From Acidobacteriaceae bacterium (lineage in GTDB: Bacteria > Acidobacteriota > Terriglobia > Terriglobales > Acidobacteriaceae): DNA of 64,000 nucleotides. Below the pieces are notes generated by a model that was given only the letters and a program-made list of their open reading frames with translations, made no database searches and was not told the origin of the DNA. Position 1 is the first letter of the stretch, and each line of letters begins with the position of its first letter. The stretch is from positions 93,603-157,602 of the forward strand of contig JASHNS010000039.1 in assembly GCA_030041515.1 (NCBI GenBank), read 5' to 3'. Of the stretch, positions 35,600 through 44,265 are shown piece by piece. The translations under genes were made by a program, and so were the position numbers.

Positions 35600-37747
35600 T
35601 TACAGCGAGGAGTTGATCTGCTCGATTAATTCCTCCGCCGTCGCCGCCGGCGGCAGGCACGACGCGCCACGGCACACCAGCGCCATCGCCCTCGTGCCCA
35701 CTCCCGGTAGTTGAGGCAGCGTATCCCTGAGCGCCGGCGGCAGCGTCTCCTCCGTCACCTGTTCCGGCCTGAGCCCAATGACCGCCTTGGTCACCGCGTA
35801 CCGCGCCTGCGCCATCGCGGTCAGCCTCCGCGCTGCGTCGCCCTCGCCCACCACGACCACCTGTATCGGCGGCAGCAGCAGCCGTTCCAGTGCCAATCCG
35901 TAGCTGCCCGCGTACAGGCCGTAGTGCTCAATCACACCCGCAAACATCCGCAACGTCGCCTCCGCCATTTCGCGGAAGTCTTTGCGCCCGCTCAGCGCCT
36001 CCAGCCGCAGCAGCGCTCCCGCTGCCGTGGCATTTCCCGCCGGAGTCGGCGAGTCCTGCACCGGCTTCCGCCGCGCCGCCAGCGCACCCAGCTTCTCGCC
36101 ACCCTCCTGAGCCGTGTCGAAGAAGCCGCCATTCTCCGCGTCATAGAACCGCGACACCATCCCCTCGGCCAGTTCCATCGCCCGCTCGTACCACCGAATC
36201 TCGCCCGTCGACTCCCATGCGTCCACGCAGGCATGGGCCAGCAGCGCGTAGTCGTCCAGCACGCCCGCGACCCGCCCACGCGAGTCCGGCCCCGTGCCCG
36301 GCGAACCCGGATAAGCAATCACATGCGCCAGCCCCGCTTCCCGCGTCCATCCCTCCACCCAAATCCGTTCCAGCGTCGTCAGCGCGAACCCCCGCGGAGC
36401 CGCCAGGTCCAGCACCCGCGCCGCATCCAGATACGCCGACACCGCCATCGCATTCCAGCCCGTGTAGATCGTCTTGTCGATGAACGGCGTCGTCCGCTTC
36501 AGGCGCTCCGCATACAACTTGCGTTTCGCGCTCTCGAGCAAAGCATCTGTATCGCCGGCATCGCGCCTCCCGCGCGTCGCTACCTGCTCCGTGGTGAAGT
36601 TCCGATGCAGCACATTTTTTTTGGGATTGTGGTGCATGTCGCCCAGCTCGCCGATGTCGTAGTACACCTCAGCGACAGCCATTTCCTCCGCCGTCAGAAC
36701 CACCGCCGCTTCCTCGCGCGTCCAGGTAAAGTAGTCGCCGTCGTCGTCCAGCGAAATATCCGCATCCTGCGACGCGTAAAATCCGCCCCGCTCCCGGTCG
36801 CTCAGCCACGCATCCATCCACCGCAGGATGTCCCGCGCCGTCTCCGCGAACTCCAGTTCCACAAATGTCTGGAACGCGTGCACATAATTCCCCAGCAGGC
36901 CCGCGTTGTCGTACAGCATCTTCTCGAAGTGCGGCACCACCCAGCGTTCGTCCACCGAGTACCGGTGAAATCCCCCTGCCAGTTGGTCGTAAACCCCGCC
37001 GCGCGCCATTTTCTCCAGCGTCACCGTCGCCGCTGTCTTCGCCGCTTCATTTCCGGTTCGCGCAGCCACATCGATCAGCAAATCCAGCGCCGCCGGATGC
37101 GGAAACTTCGGCTGCGACCCAAACCCTCCATTCCGCGCATCGAACTGCCCCACCGCGGACGCCACCAGCTTGTCCACAATCCCCAGCGACAGCCCCTCGC
37201 CGGGCGCCCCAAACGTCTCCCCATGCTCGATCGCCGCCAGCACGCTCGCAGCCGACTCCAGCACCGCCTCGCGCTGCTCCGTCCACGCGTGCGCCATGGT
37301 CAGCAGAACCCGCTCGAATCCCGGCCGTCCGTAGCGATCCTCACGCGGAAAATACGTCCCCGCAAAATACGGCCGGCCATCCGGCGTCAGAAATGCCGTC
37401 AGCGGCCACCCTCCCTGCTGGCTGATCGCCTGCACCGCCGCCTGGTAGCGCGCGTCCACGTCCGGCCGCTCGTCGCGGTCCACCTTCACCGCCACAAAAT
37501 GTTCGTTGATCGTCGCCGCCAGCGCCGCGTCTTCATATGACTCGCGATCCATCACGTGGCACCAGTGGCACCACACCGCGCCCACATCCAGCAGCACCGG
37601 CTTGCCGAGCCGCGCGGCCAGCGCAAACGCCGCTTCTCCCCACTCCTGCCAGTGCACCGGCTGATGCCTTGCCGATCGCAGATACGACGACGACGCCCGA
37701 TCCAGATTGTTGCGGTTTTCCAACGAAACAGCAAAGGCTTCCGACAT
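35600..37747 (-). CDS. DUF255 thioredoxin-like / glycoside-hydrolase-fold protein (YyaL/SSP411 family)
   Basis: A 715-residue protein. Residues ~15-180 are the DUF255 thioredoxin-like domain with ARHQPVHWQEWGEAAF, the cysteine pair Cys60/Cys63 in VWCHWCHVMDRESYED, and GGWPLTAFLTPDGRPYFAGTYFP. The remainder is an (alpha/alpha)6-barrel-like region (GGVYDQLAGGFHRYSVDERW; PHFEKMLYDNAGLLG; WNAMAVSAYLDAARVL; SPTPAGNATAAGALLRL). Family members, including mammalian SSP411/SPATA20, have no firmly established reaction. Length and motifs fit a full-length member. Confidence 0.92.
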   Translation of the reverse strand: MSEAFAVSLENRNNLDRASSSYLRSARHQPVHWQEWGEAAFALAARLGKPVLLDVGAVWCHWCHVMDRESYEDAALAATINEHFVAVKVDRDERPDVDARYQAAVQAISQQGGWPLTAFLTPDGRPYFAGTYFPREDRYGRPGFERVLLTMAHAWTEQREAVLESAASVLAAIEHGETFGAPGEGLSLGIVDKLVASAVGQFDARNGGFGSQPKFPHPAALDLLIDVAARTGNEAAKTAATVTLEKMARGGVYDQLAGGFHRYSVDERWVVPHFEKMLYDNAGLLGNYVHAFQTFVELEFAETARDILRWMDAWLSDRERGGFYASQDADISLDDDGDYFTWTREEAAVVLTAEEMAVAEVYYDIGELGDMHHNPKKNVLHRNFTTEQVATRGRRDAGDTDALLESAKRKLYAERLKRTTPFIDKTIYTGWNAMAVSAYLDAARVLDLAAPRGFALTTLERIWVEGWTREAGLAHVIAYPGSPGTGPDSRGRVAGVLDDYALLAHACVDAWESTGEIRWYERAMELAEGMVSRFYDAENGGFFDTAQEGGEKLGALAARRKPVQDSPTPAGNATAAGALLRLEALSGRKDFREMAEATLRMFAGVIEHYGLYAGSYGLALERLLLPPIQVVVVGEGDAARRLTAMAQARYAVTKAVIGLRPEQVTEETLPPALRDTLPQLPGVGTRAMALVCRGASCLPPAATAEELIEQINSSL

Positions 37748-38172
37748 ACCTTCAGCCTAGCAGCCACACTGCAGTCGGGTCTGATCCGAGCAGGATCCCG
37801 GCGTGTCCCACAACTGCGCGGTGCTCGCAGAAGCGGGACAGGGGGCGTGTATCAGGACATGACTTCAGTCAAGCCGATAACGATGCAAAGGAAATCGGGG
37901 CTTTAGCCCCTGCGCGCACGGTCTCCGGAATGCTCCCGCCTGCCTCGAATTGCGCCTAGTTACTGGAGTCTCCGCAGCACGACGCGCCGGAGGCGCAAGG
38001 CAGATTAGCCCAGCACTTCAGTGCTGGGAAAGTCACGAAACTTGCCCGGAGTCCCGGAGGGACGGCGCAACACGCTTTGCATCAGGGCACGACTTCACAG
38101 CTTGCAGAAAAACTCAGTTCCTTGAAGGGGCCCGGCTTCAGCCCCGAAAGTTATCGCCCACCGCTGGCAGCC
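37748..38172. repeat. Gene-free repeat island (425 bp)
   Basis: This stretch holds a TATCAGGACATGACTTCAG-type unit (about 37849-37913), one CGCCGGAGGCGCAAGGCAG unit with the stem CCCAGCACTTCAGTGCTGGG and a GTCCCGGAGGGAC palindrome (37981-38068), and a second TATCAGGGCACGACTTCA unit ending GGCTTCAGCCCC (about 38079-38155). No coding sequence or RNA gene is seen. Confidence 0.8.
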
Positions 38173-38970
38173 TCATGGAGTCCGTATGCATGTGTATCCC
38201 AGATGGAGCTCCTTTTGCCCGGAGGCAGCGGCGCTCTCCGGGTCAAATGCCGCCATGTCGTCTGGGCTGTCCGGTTCGTCGAAATGCGAGGGGTCGGCCT
38301 GGGGCGTGCCAAAGACCTTGTCTACGACAAACCCCTTGCCGCAGGACCCGTACAAGACAAAGCCACCGGTCAGGTCGTAACTCGCGTAGGCTTGCCAAGG
38401 CTCTAGCTCTTTACCGCCGCTCTCGATCTGAAAGACAATCGGGTGGTCTCCAGGCCGGTAATCCAGCGACATCTCCACCCGATATTGCCGAATTGCCGGA
38501 TCGGGCCTCGCACTTGAAAATGAGGGGAACGGCGGGCGCCGCACGCAATCACCGACTGGTTCAATTTGCTCGACGTCCTGATACATATCCAGGGAGTAGT
38601 AGCCCGTCGGCGAGTAGTCTATGGTTCCCTTCGATCTGACCCGACAGCTTCTCAATGTTTCAAGCGGTGTCCAATCACCTTCGACCCGGACCAGTTGGAC
38701 TGACTTCTTCCCGCATTGGGGTTGGTCGAGCTTCAGTTCGAACCACTGGCGAATTCCATTGTGAAATACCAGCACTCCTTCCAGGCCGCGAGCCTTAGAA
38801 GGCGTGCTGGGACCGTTGGAGCTCGGGCGTGGACATTCCTGTGCAGACGCCAGTACCGCCGCGCAGAGAGTAACTACCACCAATGCTTGACGCGCTGTGC
38901 GCCGTGTATGGCACAGGATCGATCGCCTGAACCCAGGTACACTCTCTGCGGCCGCCGAATCACCAGCCAT
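38173..38970 (-). CDS. Exported protein of unknown function
   Basis: A 265-residue protein. The ATG at 38970 lies 8 bp after the stop of the M20 peptidase gene, so the two are probably co-transcribed. A hydrophobic core (ALVVVTLCAAVLASAQ) about 30 residues from the start suggests export. The mature part has a beta-rich pattern (GVLVFHNGIRQWFELKLDQ; VQLVRVEGDWTPLETL; YRVEMSLDYRPGDHPIVFQIESG, in pieces) and several cysteines. No family is recognised. Codon use is less GC-biased than that of the peptidase. Confidence 0.62.
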   Translation of the reverse strand: MAGDSAAAESVPGFRRSILCHTRRTARQALVVVTLCAAVLASAQECPRPSSNGPSTPSKARGLEGVLVFHNGIRQWFELKLDQPQCGKKSVQLVRVEGDWTPLETLRSCRVRSKGTIDYSPTGYYSLDMYQDVEQIEPVGDCVRRPPFPSFSSARPDPAIRQYRVEMSLDYRPGDHPIVFQIESGGKELEPWQAYASYDLTGGFVLYGSCGKGFVVDKVFGTPQADPSHFDEPDSPDDMAAFDPESAAASGQKELHLGYTCIRTP

Positions 38971-38978
38971 GCACCATC

Positions 38979-40013
38979 TCACTTCACCAGCCTCCGCCCC
39001 ACCTCCACGTACAGCTCCACTGCTTCCAGCAACTCTTTCTTCCGCAGCCGCTCGTGCGTCGTGTGCGCTACGTGGATCGACCCCGGACCCAGCAGCACCG
39101 GCTCGCCCCACGCCCCCAGCCACGGCACGTCCGTCGTGAATGCCGCCACCATCGTCGGCAATCCCTCCACCGCTTTCAAGCGCTTGAAGGGGATCTCCAG
39201 CGTGAAGGCCACCGTCCCCAGCCCGTCCACTGCCTGCTCAATCGCCCGCTTCGTCTCTGCCGAATCCCCCACCAGCCGCACCAGTACCTGCGCCTCGGCC
39301 GCATCCGCAATCACATTGGGCGCATGCCCGCCGTGGATCGTCCCGATGTTCAGCGTGCTCGGCCCCACGTCCTCGGTGACCGGCAGCGAAATCTCCAGCA
39401 ACCGCCCGAGCGCCTCTACCATCTTGTGGGTCGCGCTCTCGCCCAGCTCGGGGTACGCCGAGTGCGCCATCTTCCCCGTCGTCCGCACCACCGCGCGCAG
39501 CGCGCCCTTCGACGCCAGCGCCACGCGATTGTCCGTCGGCTCGCCGTTGATCAAAAGCCGGCTGCCAATCCCGCGCTCCTGCGCAAATGCATTCGCCGCC
39601 TTCGCGCCCGCCGAATCCCGTTCCTCGCCGACCACAAACAGCAGCCCTGCCTGCACGCCCTCGGTGCGCAGCCGCTCCGCCGCAGCAATCTGCGCCGCAA
39701 TAATTCCCTTCGCGTCGCACGCCCCGCGCCCGTAAAGAAACTCCTCATCCTCGCTCGACGGAATAAACGGCGGCACCGTGTCCATGTGCGTCGAAAAGAC
39801 CACCTGCGGCCTCTCGCCCGGCCCGCACGCGTAGACATTCTTACGCTCGCTCGTCTGCCCGCTCTCCGCGGGCTGCGCGACCGGCATCGTCTCCACGGCC
39901 CATCCCCGCCCCGCAAGAAACTCCGCCAGAAACGCGCCCATCGCGCCCTCGTTGTACGTCGTGGATTCGATGTCCACCAGGCGCCGCGTCAACGCAATCG
40001 GATCGAGTGTCAT
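38979..40013 (-). CDS. M20-family metallopeptidase (ArgE/DapE/CPG2 type)
   Basis: A 344-residue zinc-dependent amidohydrolase. Metal ligands are in VVFSTHMDTVPPF (HxD), GRGACDAKGIIAAQIAA (bridging Asp), VVGEERDSAGAK (catalytic and ligand Glu), LLINGEPTDNRVALA and the C-terminal GPGSIHVAHTTHERL. The dimerisation domain starts at KGALRAVVRTTGKMAHSAYPELG. This fits acetylornithine deacetylase, succinyl-diaminopimelate desuccinylase or a related aminoacylase; by eye they cannot be separated. The start MTLDPIALTRRLVDI at 40013 is chosen because the upstream extension runs through a palindromic repeat. Confidence 0.9.
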   Translation of the reverse strand: MTLDPIALTRRLVDIESTTYNEGAMGAFLAEFLAGRGWAVETMPVAQPAESGQTSERKNVYACGPGERPQVVFSTHMDTVPPFIPSSEDEEFLYGRGACDAKGIIAAQIAAAERLRTEGVQAGLLFVVGEERDSAGAKAANAFAQERGIGSRLLINGEPTDNRVALASKGALRAVVRTTGKMAHSAYPELGESATHKMVEALGRLLEISLPVTEDVGPSTLNIGTIHGGHAPNVIADAAEAQVLVRLVGDSAETKRAIEQAVDGLGTVAFTLEIPFKRLKAVEGLPTMVAAFTTDVPWLGAWGEPVLLGPGSIHVAHTTHERLRKKELLEAVELYVEVGRRLVK

Positions 40014-40040
40014 GGAAGCACCAGTGTACCCGCAGCCGGC

Positions 40041-40083
40041 GGGTGCCCCACCCTTGTTGCCGTTTCTGGCGACAGGGTGGGAT
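40041..40083. repeat. Palindromic GGGTGCCCCACCC-type repeat
   Basis: GGGTGCCCCACCCTTGTTGCC with the partner GGCGACAGGGTGGGAT, a near-complete copy in the divergent gap between the M20 peptidase and the alpha/beta hydrolase. Confidence 0.75.
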
Positions 40084-40141
40084 ATGCCTGCCTTCCGGCG
40101 CATTGCTGCCCGATGCCATCTCCTCCTTACAATGAAAGTCG

Positions 40142-40855
40142 ATGCCCCACGCTCACTCCGCCCTGCTGCGCACCGTCGACGATCTCCGCTCTTCCGCCGG
40201 CCGGCTCGAAGCTCTGCTCAACCTCGGCTCGCCCAACGCCCCGTTTTCCGCGCTTGTCTGCCATCCTCACCCGCTCGGCGGAGGCACCCTGCACAACAAG
40301 GTGGTCTACCACGCCATGAAGGCCTTCCAGTCCTTCGGCCTGCCCGTCCTGCGCTTCAATTTCCGCGGCACCGGCCTCAGCGAAGGCGGCCACGACTTCG
40401 GCCGCGGCGAGCAGGACGACGTCCATGCCGCTCTCGACTGGCTCGACCGCGAATTCCATCGCCCCATCCTCTTTGCCGGATTCTCCTTCGGATCCTGGGT
40501 TGGACTCCAGGTCTGCTGTGGCAATCCCCGCGTTCCAGGCCTCGTCGCTCTCGGCCTGCCCGTCCACGCCGAGGGCCGCGACTACGACTTCAGCTTCCTC
40601 CGCGACTGCCCGCAGCCCAAACTCTTCATCAGCGGCACGCGCGACCAGTACGGCCCCGTCGCGCAGGTCAAAGCCGCGGTCGCACTGGCTCGCGATCCCA
40701 AAGAGCTTATCTTCATCCCCGGCGCCGACCATTTCTTCATTGCGCAGGATGAAACTTCGCACGCGTCCTCCCCGCGTGCCGGGAGTAAGCTGGATGAGGT
40801 GAAAAAGGCGATCCGCTCATGGGCTCTGCGCTGCTTCCCGGTTCTCCCCCAATGA
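40142..40855 (+). CDS. Alpha/beta hydrolase
   Basis: A 237-residue cytoplasmic serine hydrolase-like protein. The oxyanion region ALVCHPHPLGGGTLHNKVVY and FNFRGTGLSEGGHDFGRGE are typical of the small YfhR/dienelactone hydrolase-related branch. The nucleophile elbow is GFSFGSW (Ser in G-x-S-x-G), the acid is probably the Asp in SGTRDQYGP and the histidine is in GADHFF. Its substrate is unknown. Its stop overlaps the start of the glycerate kinase gene (ATGA), so the two are translationally coupled. Confidence 0.87.
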   Translation: MPHAHSALLRTVDDLRSSAGRLEALLNLGSPNAPFSALVCHPHPLGGGTLHNKVVYHAMKAFQSFGLPVLRFNFRGTGLSEGGHDFGRGEQDDVHAALDWLDREFHRPILFAGFSFGSWVGLQVCCGNPRVPGLVALGLPVHAEGRDYDFSFLRDCPQPKLFISGTRDQYGPVAQVKAAVALARDPKELIFIPGADHFFIAQDETSHASSPRAGSKLDEVKKAIRSWALRCFPVLPQ

Positions 40856-42246
40856 TCAATCTCGAAGAACTGCAGGCTGTTTCGCGCGACGTTTTCGAAA
40901 CGGCGCTGGCCGCCTGCAATATCCAGCAGGCTTTCGACCGTCATCTCCACTTCGAAGACCGCACGCTCGTCCGTCATCCTTCGTCGCGCCTGCCCCCCAT
41001 CACCCAGCCGCTCACGGGCTTTAAAGACTACTACATCATCTCCTTCGGCAAGGCCGCGCTTTCCATGCTGACCGCGCTGCTCGAACGCCTGCCGGAGAAG
41101 AAGCACCTTCACGGCGTCTGCTCCGCCCCGGACATCCCCAAACAGCGCAATCGCCACATCCGCTACTATGCCGGCGGCCATCCTCTGCCCAACGAAGACT
41201 CCTTCGCTGCCGCGCGCGCCGCTCTCTCGCTCCTCAAACACGCGAAGAAAACCACCTTCGTCTTTTTCCTCATCAGCGGCGGCGGATCCGCCATGCTGGA
41301 GCTTCCCAGCGACCGCGCTATCTCCCTCGACGACACCATCGCCTTTCACGAGACGCTCGTCGCCAGCGGCGCCACCATCACGGAAGTCAATACCGTCCGC
41401 AAATACTTCTCCGCGGTCAAGGGCGGACGACTCGCCCTCGCTGCGCCTCAGGCGGAAAAGCTCTCCCTCCTCCTCGCCGACGTCCCGCTCAAAGACCTCG
41501 CCGCCGTCGCCTCGTCGCCCACGCTGCCGAATTACTCCACCCTTTCCGAGTGCTTTGTGATCCTCGAGCGCTTCCACCTGCTCGAAAAATTCCCTACTTC
41601 CGTCCGCGCCTGGTTCGAGCGTCTGCGCCGCGAGTCAGCTACCCAGCCCTCGAATCCGACGGGGCATACCGCGCCGGCAGATCGGCCCGAAGATCCGCAA
41701 AGTGCCGCCGCCTTCCAGCACGCGCAGTTCGATACGCTGCTCTCCAACCACGATTTTGTGAATGCCGCGCGCGACCGCGCCCAGGCTCTGGGCTATAAGG
41801 TCGTCATCGACAACTCCTGCGACGACTGGGACTATGCCGACGCCGCGAAGTATCTCATGGCCCGATTCCACGAGTTGCGCAAAGAATTTCCCCGGCTCTG
41901 CCTGCTCTCCAGCGGCGAAGTCACTGTCCGTCTCGGCGACCATCCCGGCTGCGGCGGACGCAACCAGCAGTTCGCTCTCCAGGCCGCTCTTGATTTAGCT
42001 CGATACGAGGGCCAGCCCCTCGCCGTCCTCAGCGCCGGTTCCGACGGCATCGATGGCAACAGCCCCGCGGCCGGAGCCGTCGCCGATACCACCACTGTTG
42101 CCCGCGCTCGCGCCTACAGCTTCGATCCGGAAACTACCCTCGCCCGCTTCGACGCCTGCACGCTCTTCACGTCCCTTGGCGACACCGTCGTCACCGGCCC
42201 CACCGGCAACAACCTCCGCGACCTGCGCATCCTGATCGCAGGGTAA
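40852..42246 (+). CDS. Glycerate 2-kinase, GK-II (MOFRL) family
   Basis: A 464-residue kinase phosphorylating D-glycerate, probably at position 2. The GK-II/MOFRL fold is shown by FKDYYIISFGKAALSMLTAL, the phosphate-binding loop FFLISGGGSAMLELP, NTVRKYFSAVKGGRLA, LLLADVPLKDLAAVASSPT and CLLSSGEVTVRLGDHPGCGGRNQQFAL (in pieces), ending with SAGSDGIDGNSPAAGAV and TGPTGNNLRDLRI. The start at 40852 overlaps the upstream stop; an ATG 33 bases earlier (MGSALLPGSPP) is possible. A link to serine/glyoxylate metabolism is plausible but rests only on pathway knowledge. Confidence 0.9.
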   Translation: MINLEELQAVSRDVFETALAACNIQQAFDRHLHFEDRTLVRHPSSRLPPITQPLTGFKDYYIISFGKAALSMLTALLERLPEKKHLHGVCSAPDIPKQRNRHIRYYAGGHPLPNEDSFAAARAALSLLKHAKKTTFVFFLISGGGSAMLELPSDRAISLDDTIAFHETLVASGATITEVNTVRKYFSAVKGGRLALAAPQAEKLSLLLADVPLKDLAAVASSPTLPNYSTLSECFVILERFHLLEKFPTSVRAWFERLRRESATQPSNPTGHTAPADRPEDPQSAAAFQHAQFDTLLSNHDFVNAARDRAQALGYKVVIDNSCDDWDYADAAKYLMARFHELRKEFPRLCLLSSGEVTVRLGDHPGCGGRNQQFALQAALDLARYEGQPLAVLSAGSDGIDGNSPAAGAVADTTTVARARAYSFDPETTLARFDACTLFTSLGDTVVTGPTGNNLRDLRILIAG

Positions 42247-42288
42247 AGCCGTTCTATACTGCAACCCGTATCCCGCAGCCCCTGCTCC

Positions 42289-42870
42289 TCAGAACTTCAC
42301 TGTCGGCACCTGCTGCGCCGCCGGTGTCGACGTAAAGTAGTCGTTGTCCGGCTGGAACCCGCCGATCCGCGCCCAAATACTGTTGGGGATCTGCTGGATA
42401 TACGTGTTGTAGTCCTGCACGTCTTCGTTGTACCGGTGCCGCTCTACCGCAATGCGGTTCTCCGTCCCCTCCAGCTGATCCTGGAGTTGCAGGAAATTCT
42501 CGTTCGCCTTCAGGTTCGGATAATTCTCGCTGATCGCCAGCAGCCGTCCCAGCGCGCCGTCCAGCTGTCCATTGGCCTGCATCGCGCTCTTCGGATCGTG
42601 CGCCGCCAGCAGCGCCTCGCGCGCCTGATCCACATCGGCAAACACCTTCTCCTCGTGCGTGGCATAGCCCTTCACCGTCGCCACCAGGTTCGGAATCAGA
42701 TCCGCCCGCCGCTGCAGCACCACGTTCACGTTCGACCACTGCGCGTGGATGGCCTGCTGCTTCGCCACCATCTGGTTATGTGCGCTCACATAGCTGCCTG
42801 CCACCAACAGCCCCGCCACCACGATCACCACCACTACCGCAACCGCAATCCACAGCCCTCGACGCATCAT
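42289..42870 (-). CDS. LemA family protein
   Basis: A 193-residue protein with one N-terminal membrane anchor (LWIAVAVVVVIVVAGLLVAG) and a helical periplasmic or cytoplasmic domain. Family signatures are WSNVNVVLQRRADLIPNLVATVKGYATHE (in pieces), ARE-like ALLAAHDP, AISENYPNLKANENFLQLQDQLEGTENRIAVER (in pieces) and RYNEDVQDYNTYIQQIPN. LemA proteins are coiled-coil membrane proteins of uncertain role that are often encoded next to TPM-domain genes, as here: it starts 33 bp after the neighbouring gene ends. Confidence 0.94.
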   Translation of the reverse strand: MMRRGLWIAVAVVVVIVVAGLLVAGSYVSAHNQMVAKQQAIHAQWSNVNVVLQRRADLIPNLVATVKGYATHEEKVFADVDQAREALLAAHDPKSAMQANGQLDGALGRLLAISENYPNLKANENFLQLQDQLEGTENRIAVERHRYNEDVQDYNTYIQQIPNSIWARIGGFQPDNDYFTSTPAAQQVPTVKF

Positions 42871-42903
42871 TGGCTCTCGTTCTCCTTCAATCTCGTTCGA
42901 ATC

Positions 42904-43692
42904 CTACCAGCTTCCCCCGGCGCCGCCGCCACCCGTTGCGCCGCCGCCGAATCCGCCGAAGCCGCTCCCGCTGCCCCCACCGAATCCTCCACCTCCAAAA
43001 CCGCCCCCGCCAAACCCTCCCCCGCTGAACAGCATCCCCAGCAAAAATCCCAGCAGTCCCGACCCGCCTGCCCATATCAAAAAAATAACGACCAAAATGA
43101 GAAAAACAATTCCGCCCAGCGCCTGCGCCAAACTCGGCTTCTGCGGCTGCTGCGCGATCTCCGCGCCCTGCTGCGTCAGCGGCTGCAGCTGTACGTTCGC
43201 GTCCTTCGCGATAATCTGCGCGATCTCGTCCGTCGCCAGCGTCAGCGCGCCGTCAAAATCGTTCGCGCGCAGCGCCGGAACCATCTGCCGCCCGATGTCG
43301 CCGACTTTGCCGTCCGGCAGAATCCCCTCGAGGCCATACCCAGTCTCGATGAACCGCTTCCGCTCGGTCGGCGCAATCAGGACCAGGACGCCCCGATCGG
43401 ATTTCTTTGACCCAATCCCCCACGCGGTAAACAGATCCACCGCATATTGCTCTACGTCTTTGCCGGCCAGCGAGTTCACCGTCACCACGGCGATCTGCGC
43501 ACGCGCCTCGTGGTCCACCTCGCCGCACAGCTGGTCCAGCTGATTGATCGTCGCCTGCGACATCACGTGCGCGTCGTCGCTGACGTAATCGGTGGGCTTC
43601 GGCAGGTCCTTCACCGACTGCGCCCGCGCCGCGCCTGCCGCGCACACCGCCAGTGCAACCCACGCAACGGCCCGTATCCTCAATCCAGACAT
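42904..43692 (-). CDS. TPM-domain membrane protein (YgcG family)
   Basis: A 262-residue protein with signal peptide MSGLRIRAVAWVALAVCAAGAARAQ. The TPM (TLP18.3/Psb32/MOLO-1) domain spans ~25-150: DYVSDDAHVMSQATINQLDQLC, QIAVVTVNSLAGKDVEQYAVDLF, GIGSKKSDRGVLVLIAPTERK and RFIETGYGLEGILPDGKVGDI. A membrane helix (GGIVFLILVVIFLIWAGG) and a glycine/phenylalanine/serine-rich tail with repeated GGGFGGG end the protein, the usual YgcG layout. It precedes lemA in one operon. A role in envelope protein quality control is suspected for such pairs but unproven. Confidence 0.93.
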   Translation of the reverse strand: MSGLRIRAVAWVALAVCAAGAARAQSVKDLPKPTDYVSDDAHVMSQATINQLDQLCGEVDHEARAQIAVVTVNSLAGKDVEQYAVDLFTAWGIGSKKSDRGVLVLIAPTERKRFIETGYGLEGILPDGKVGDIGRQMVPALRANDFDGALTLATDEIAQIIAKDANVQLQPLTQQGAEIAQQPQKPSLAQALGGIVFLILVVIFLIWAGGSGLLGFLLGMLFSGGGFGGGGFGGGGFGGGSGSGFGGFGGGATGGGGAGGSW

Positions 43693-43793
43693 TGCCCCCA
43701 TTGTAGCCGCCGGCGGCACCCGGGACCCGCTGATCACTGATCGCTGTTCACTGATCGCTGCCGGCAGCTGGCAGCCTCCGCGCTGACCGGCTC

Positions 43794-44255
43794 TTAGCTG
43801 CCTTCCAGCGGCTTCTCCATCGTCAGCGCATCGGTCCGCCCCAGATAGTACCCGCGAATCCGCCCCGTCTGCGCAAATCCATGCTGCCTGTAGAAGGCCT
43901 GCGCGCTCTCATTGTCCACCGCCACTTCCAGCAGCAGCGCCGTCGCACCCGCCGCCCGCAGACGCTCCTCCGCCGCCCGCAGCAGATCGCCGCCTGCGCG
44001 CCTCCGCCGCATCTCCGGCCGCACGTCAATTGTGATCAGCCGCCCCAGCAGCACGCCGCTTCGCCGCAGCGTGCCCGCGATGGCGAACCCGGCAATCCGT
44101 CCCGGTTCGGCTTCCGCCACCAGCGCAAAATTCTTCGGATATTTCAGGAAGAATCCCAGCTCCGCCTTCGACCAGGAAATCCCCGGCGCAAAGCACGCCT
44201 GGTCCAGCGCGTAGAGCTCGGCAAAATCCTCAGCCCGCGCTTCACGGATGTTCAT
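43794..44255 (-). CDS. rimI: Ribosomal-protein-S18-alanine N-acetyltransferase type GNAT
   Basis: A 153-residue GNAT acetyltransferase. The N-terminal MNIREARAEDFAELYALDQACF, the acetyl-CoA-binding loop following VLLGRLITIDVRPEMRRRRAGGDLL, and the C-terminal LEVAVDNESAQAFYRQHGFAQTGRIRGYY (in pieces) match RimI, which acetylates the N-terminus of S18. The usual Q/RxxGxG/A loop is RRRRAGGD here. RimI-like proteins with other targets exist, so the specific substrate is inferred. It lies 10 bp downstream of the Asp-box propeller gene on the same strand. Confidence 0.85.
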   Translation of the reverse strand: MNIREARAEDFAELYALDQACFAPGISWSKAELGFFLKYPKNFALVAEAEPGRIAGFAIAGTLRRSGVLLGRLITIDVRPEMRRRRAGGDLLRAAEERLRAAGATALLLEVAVDNESAQAFYRQHGFAQTGRIRGYYLGRTDALTMEKPLEGS

Positions 44256-44265
44256 CGGCCCCCGG

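Noticed and set aside
43731..43800. Degenerate CTGATCACTGATCGCTG strings as a regulatory site
   Set aside because: Similar strings occur in several other gaps (near 3.5, 4.9, 5.5, 59.5 and 62.2 kb) without common gene context, so they look like low-complexity repeats.
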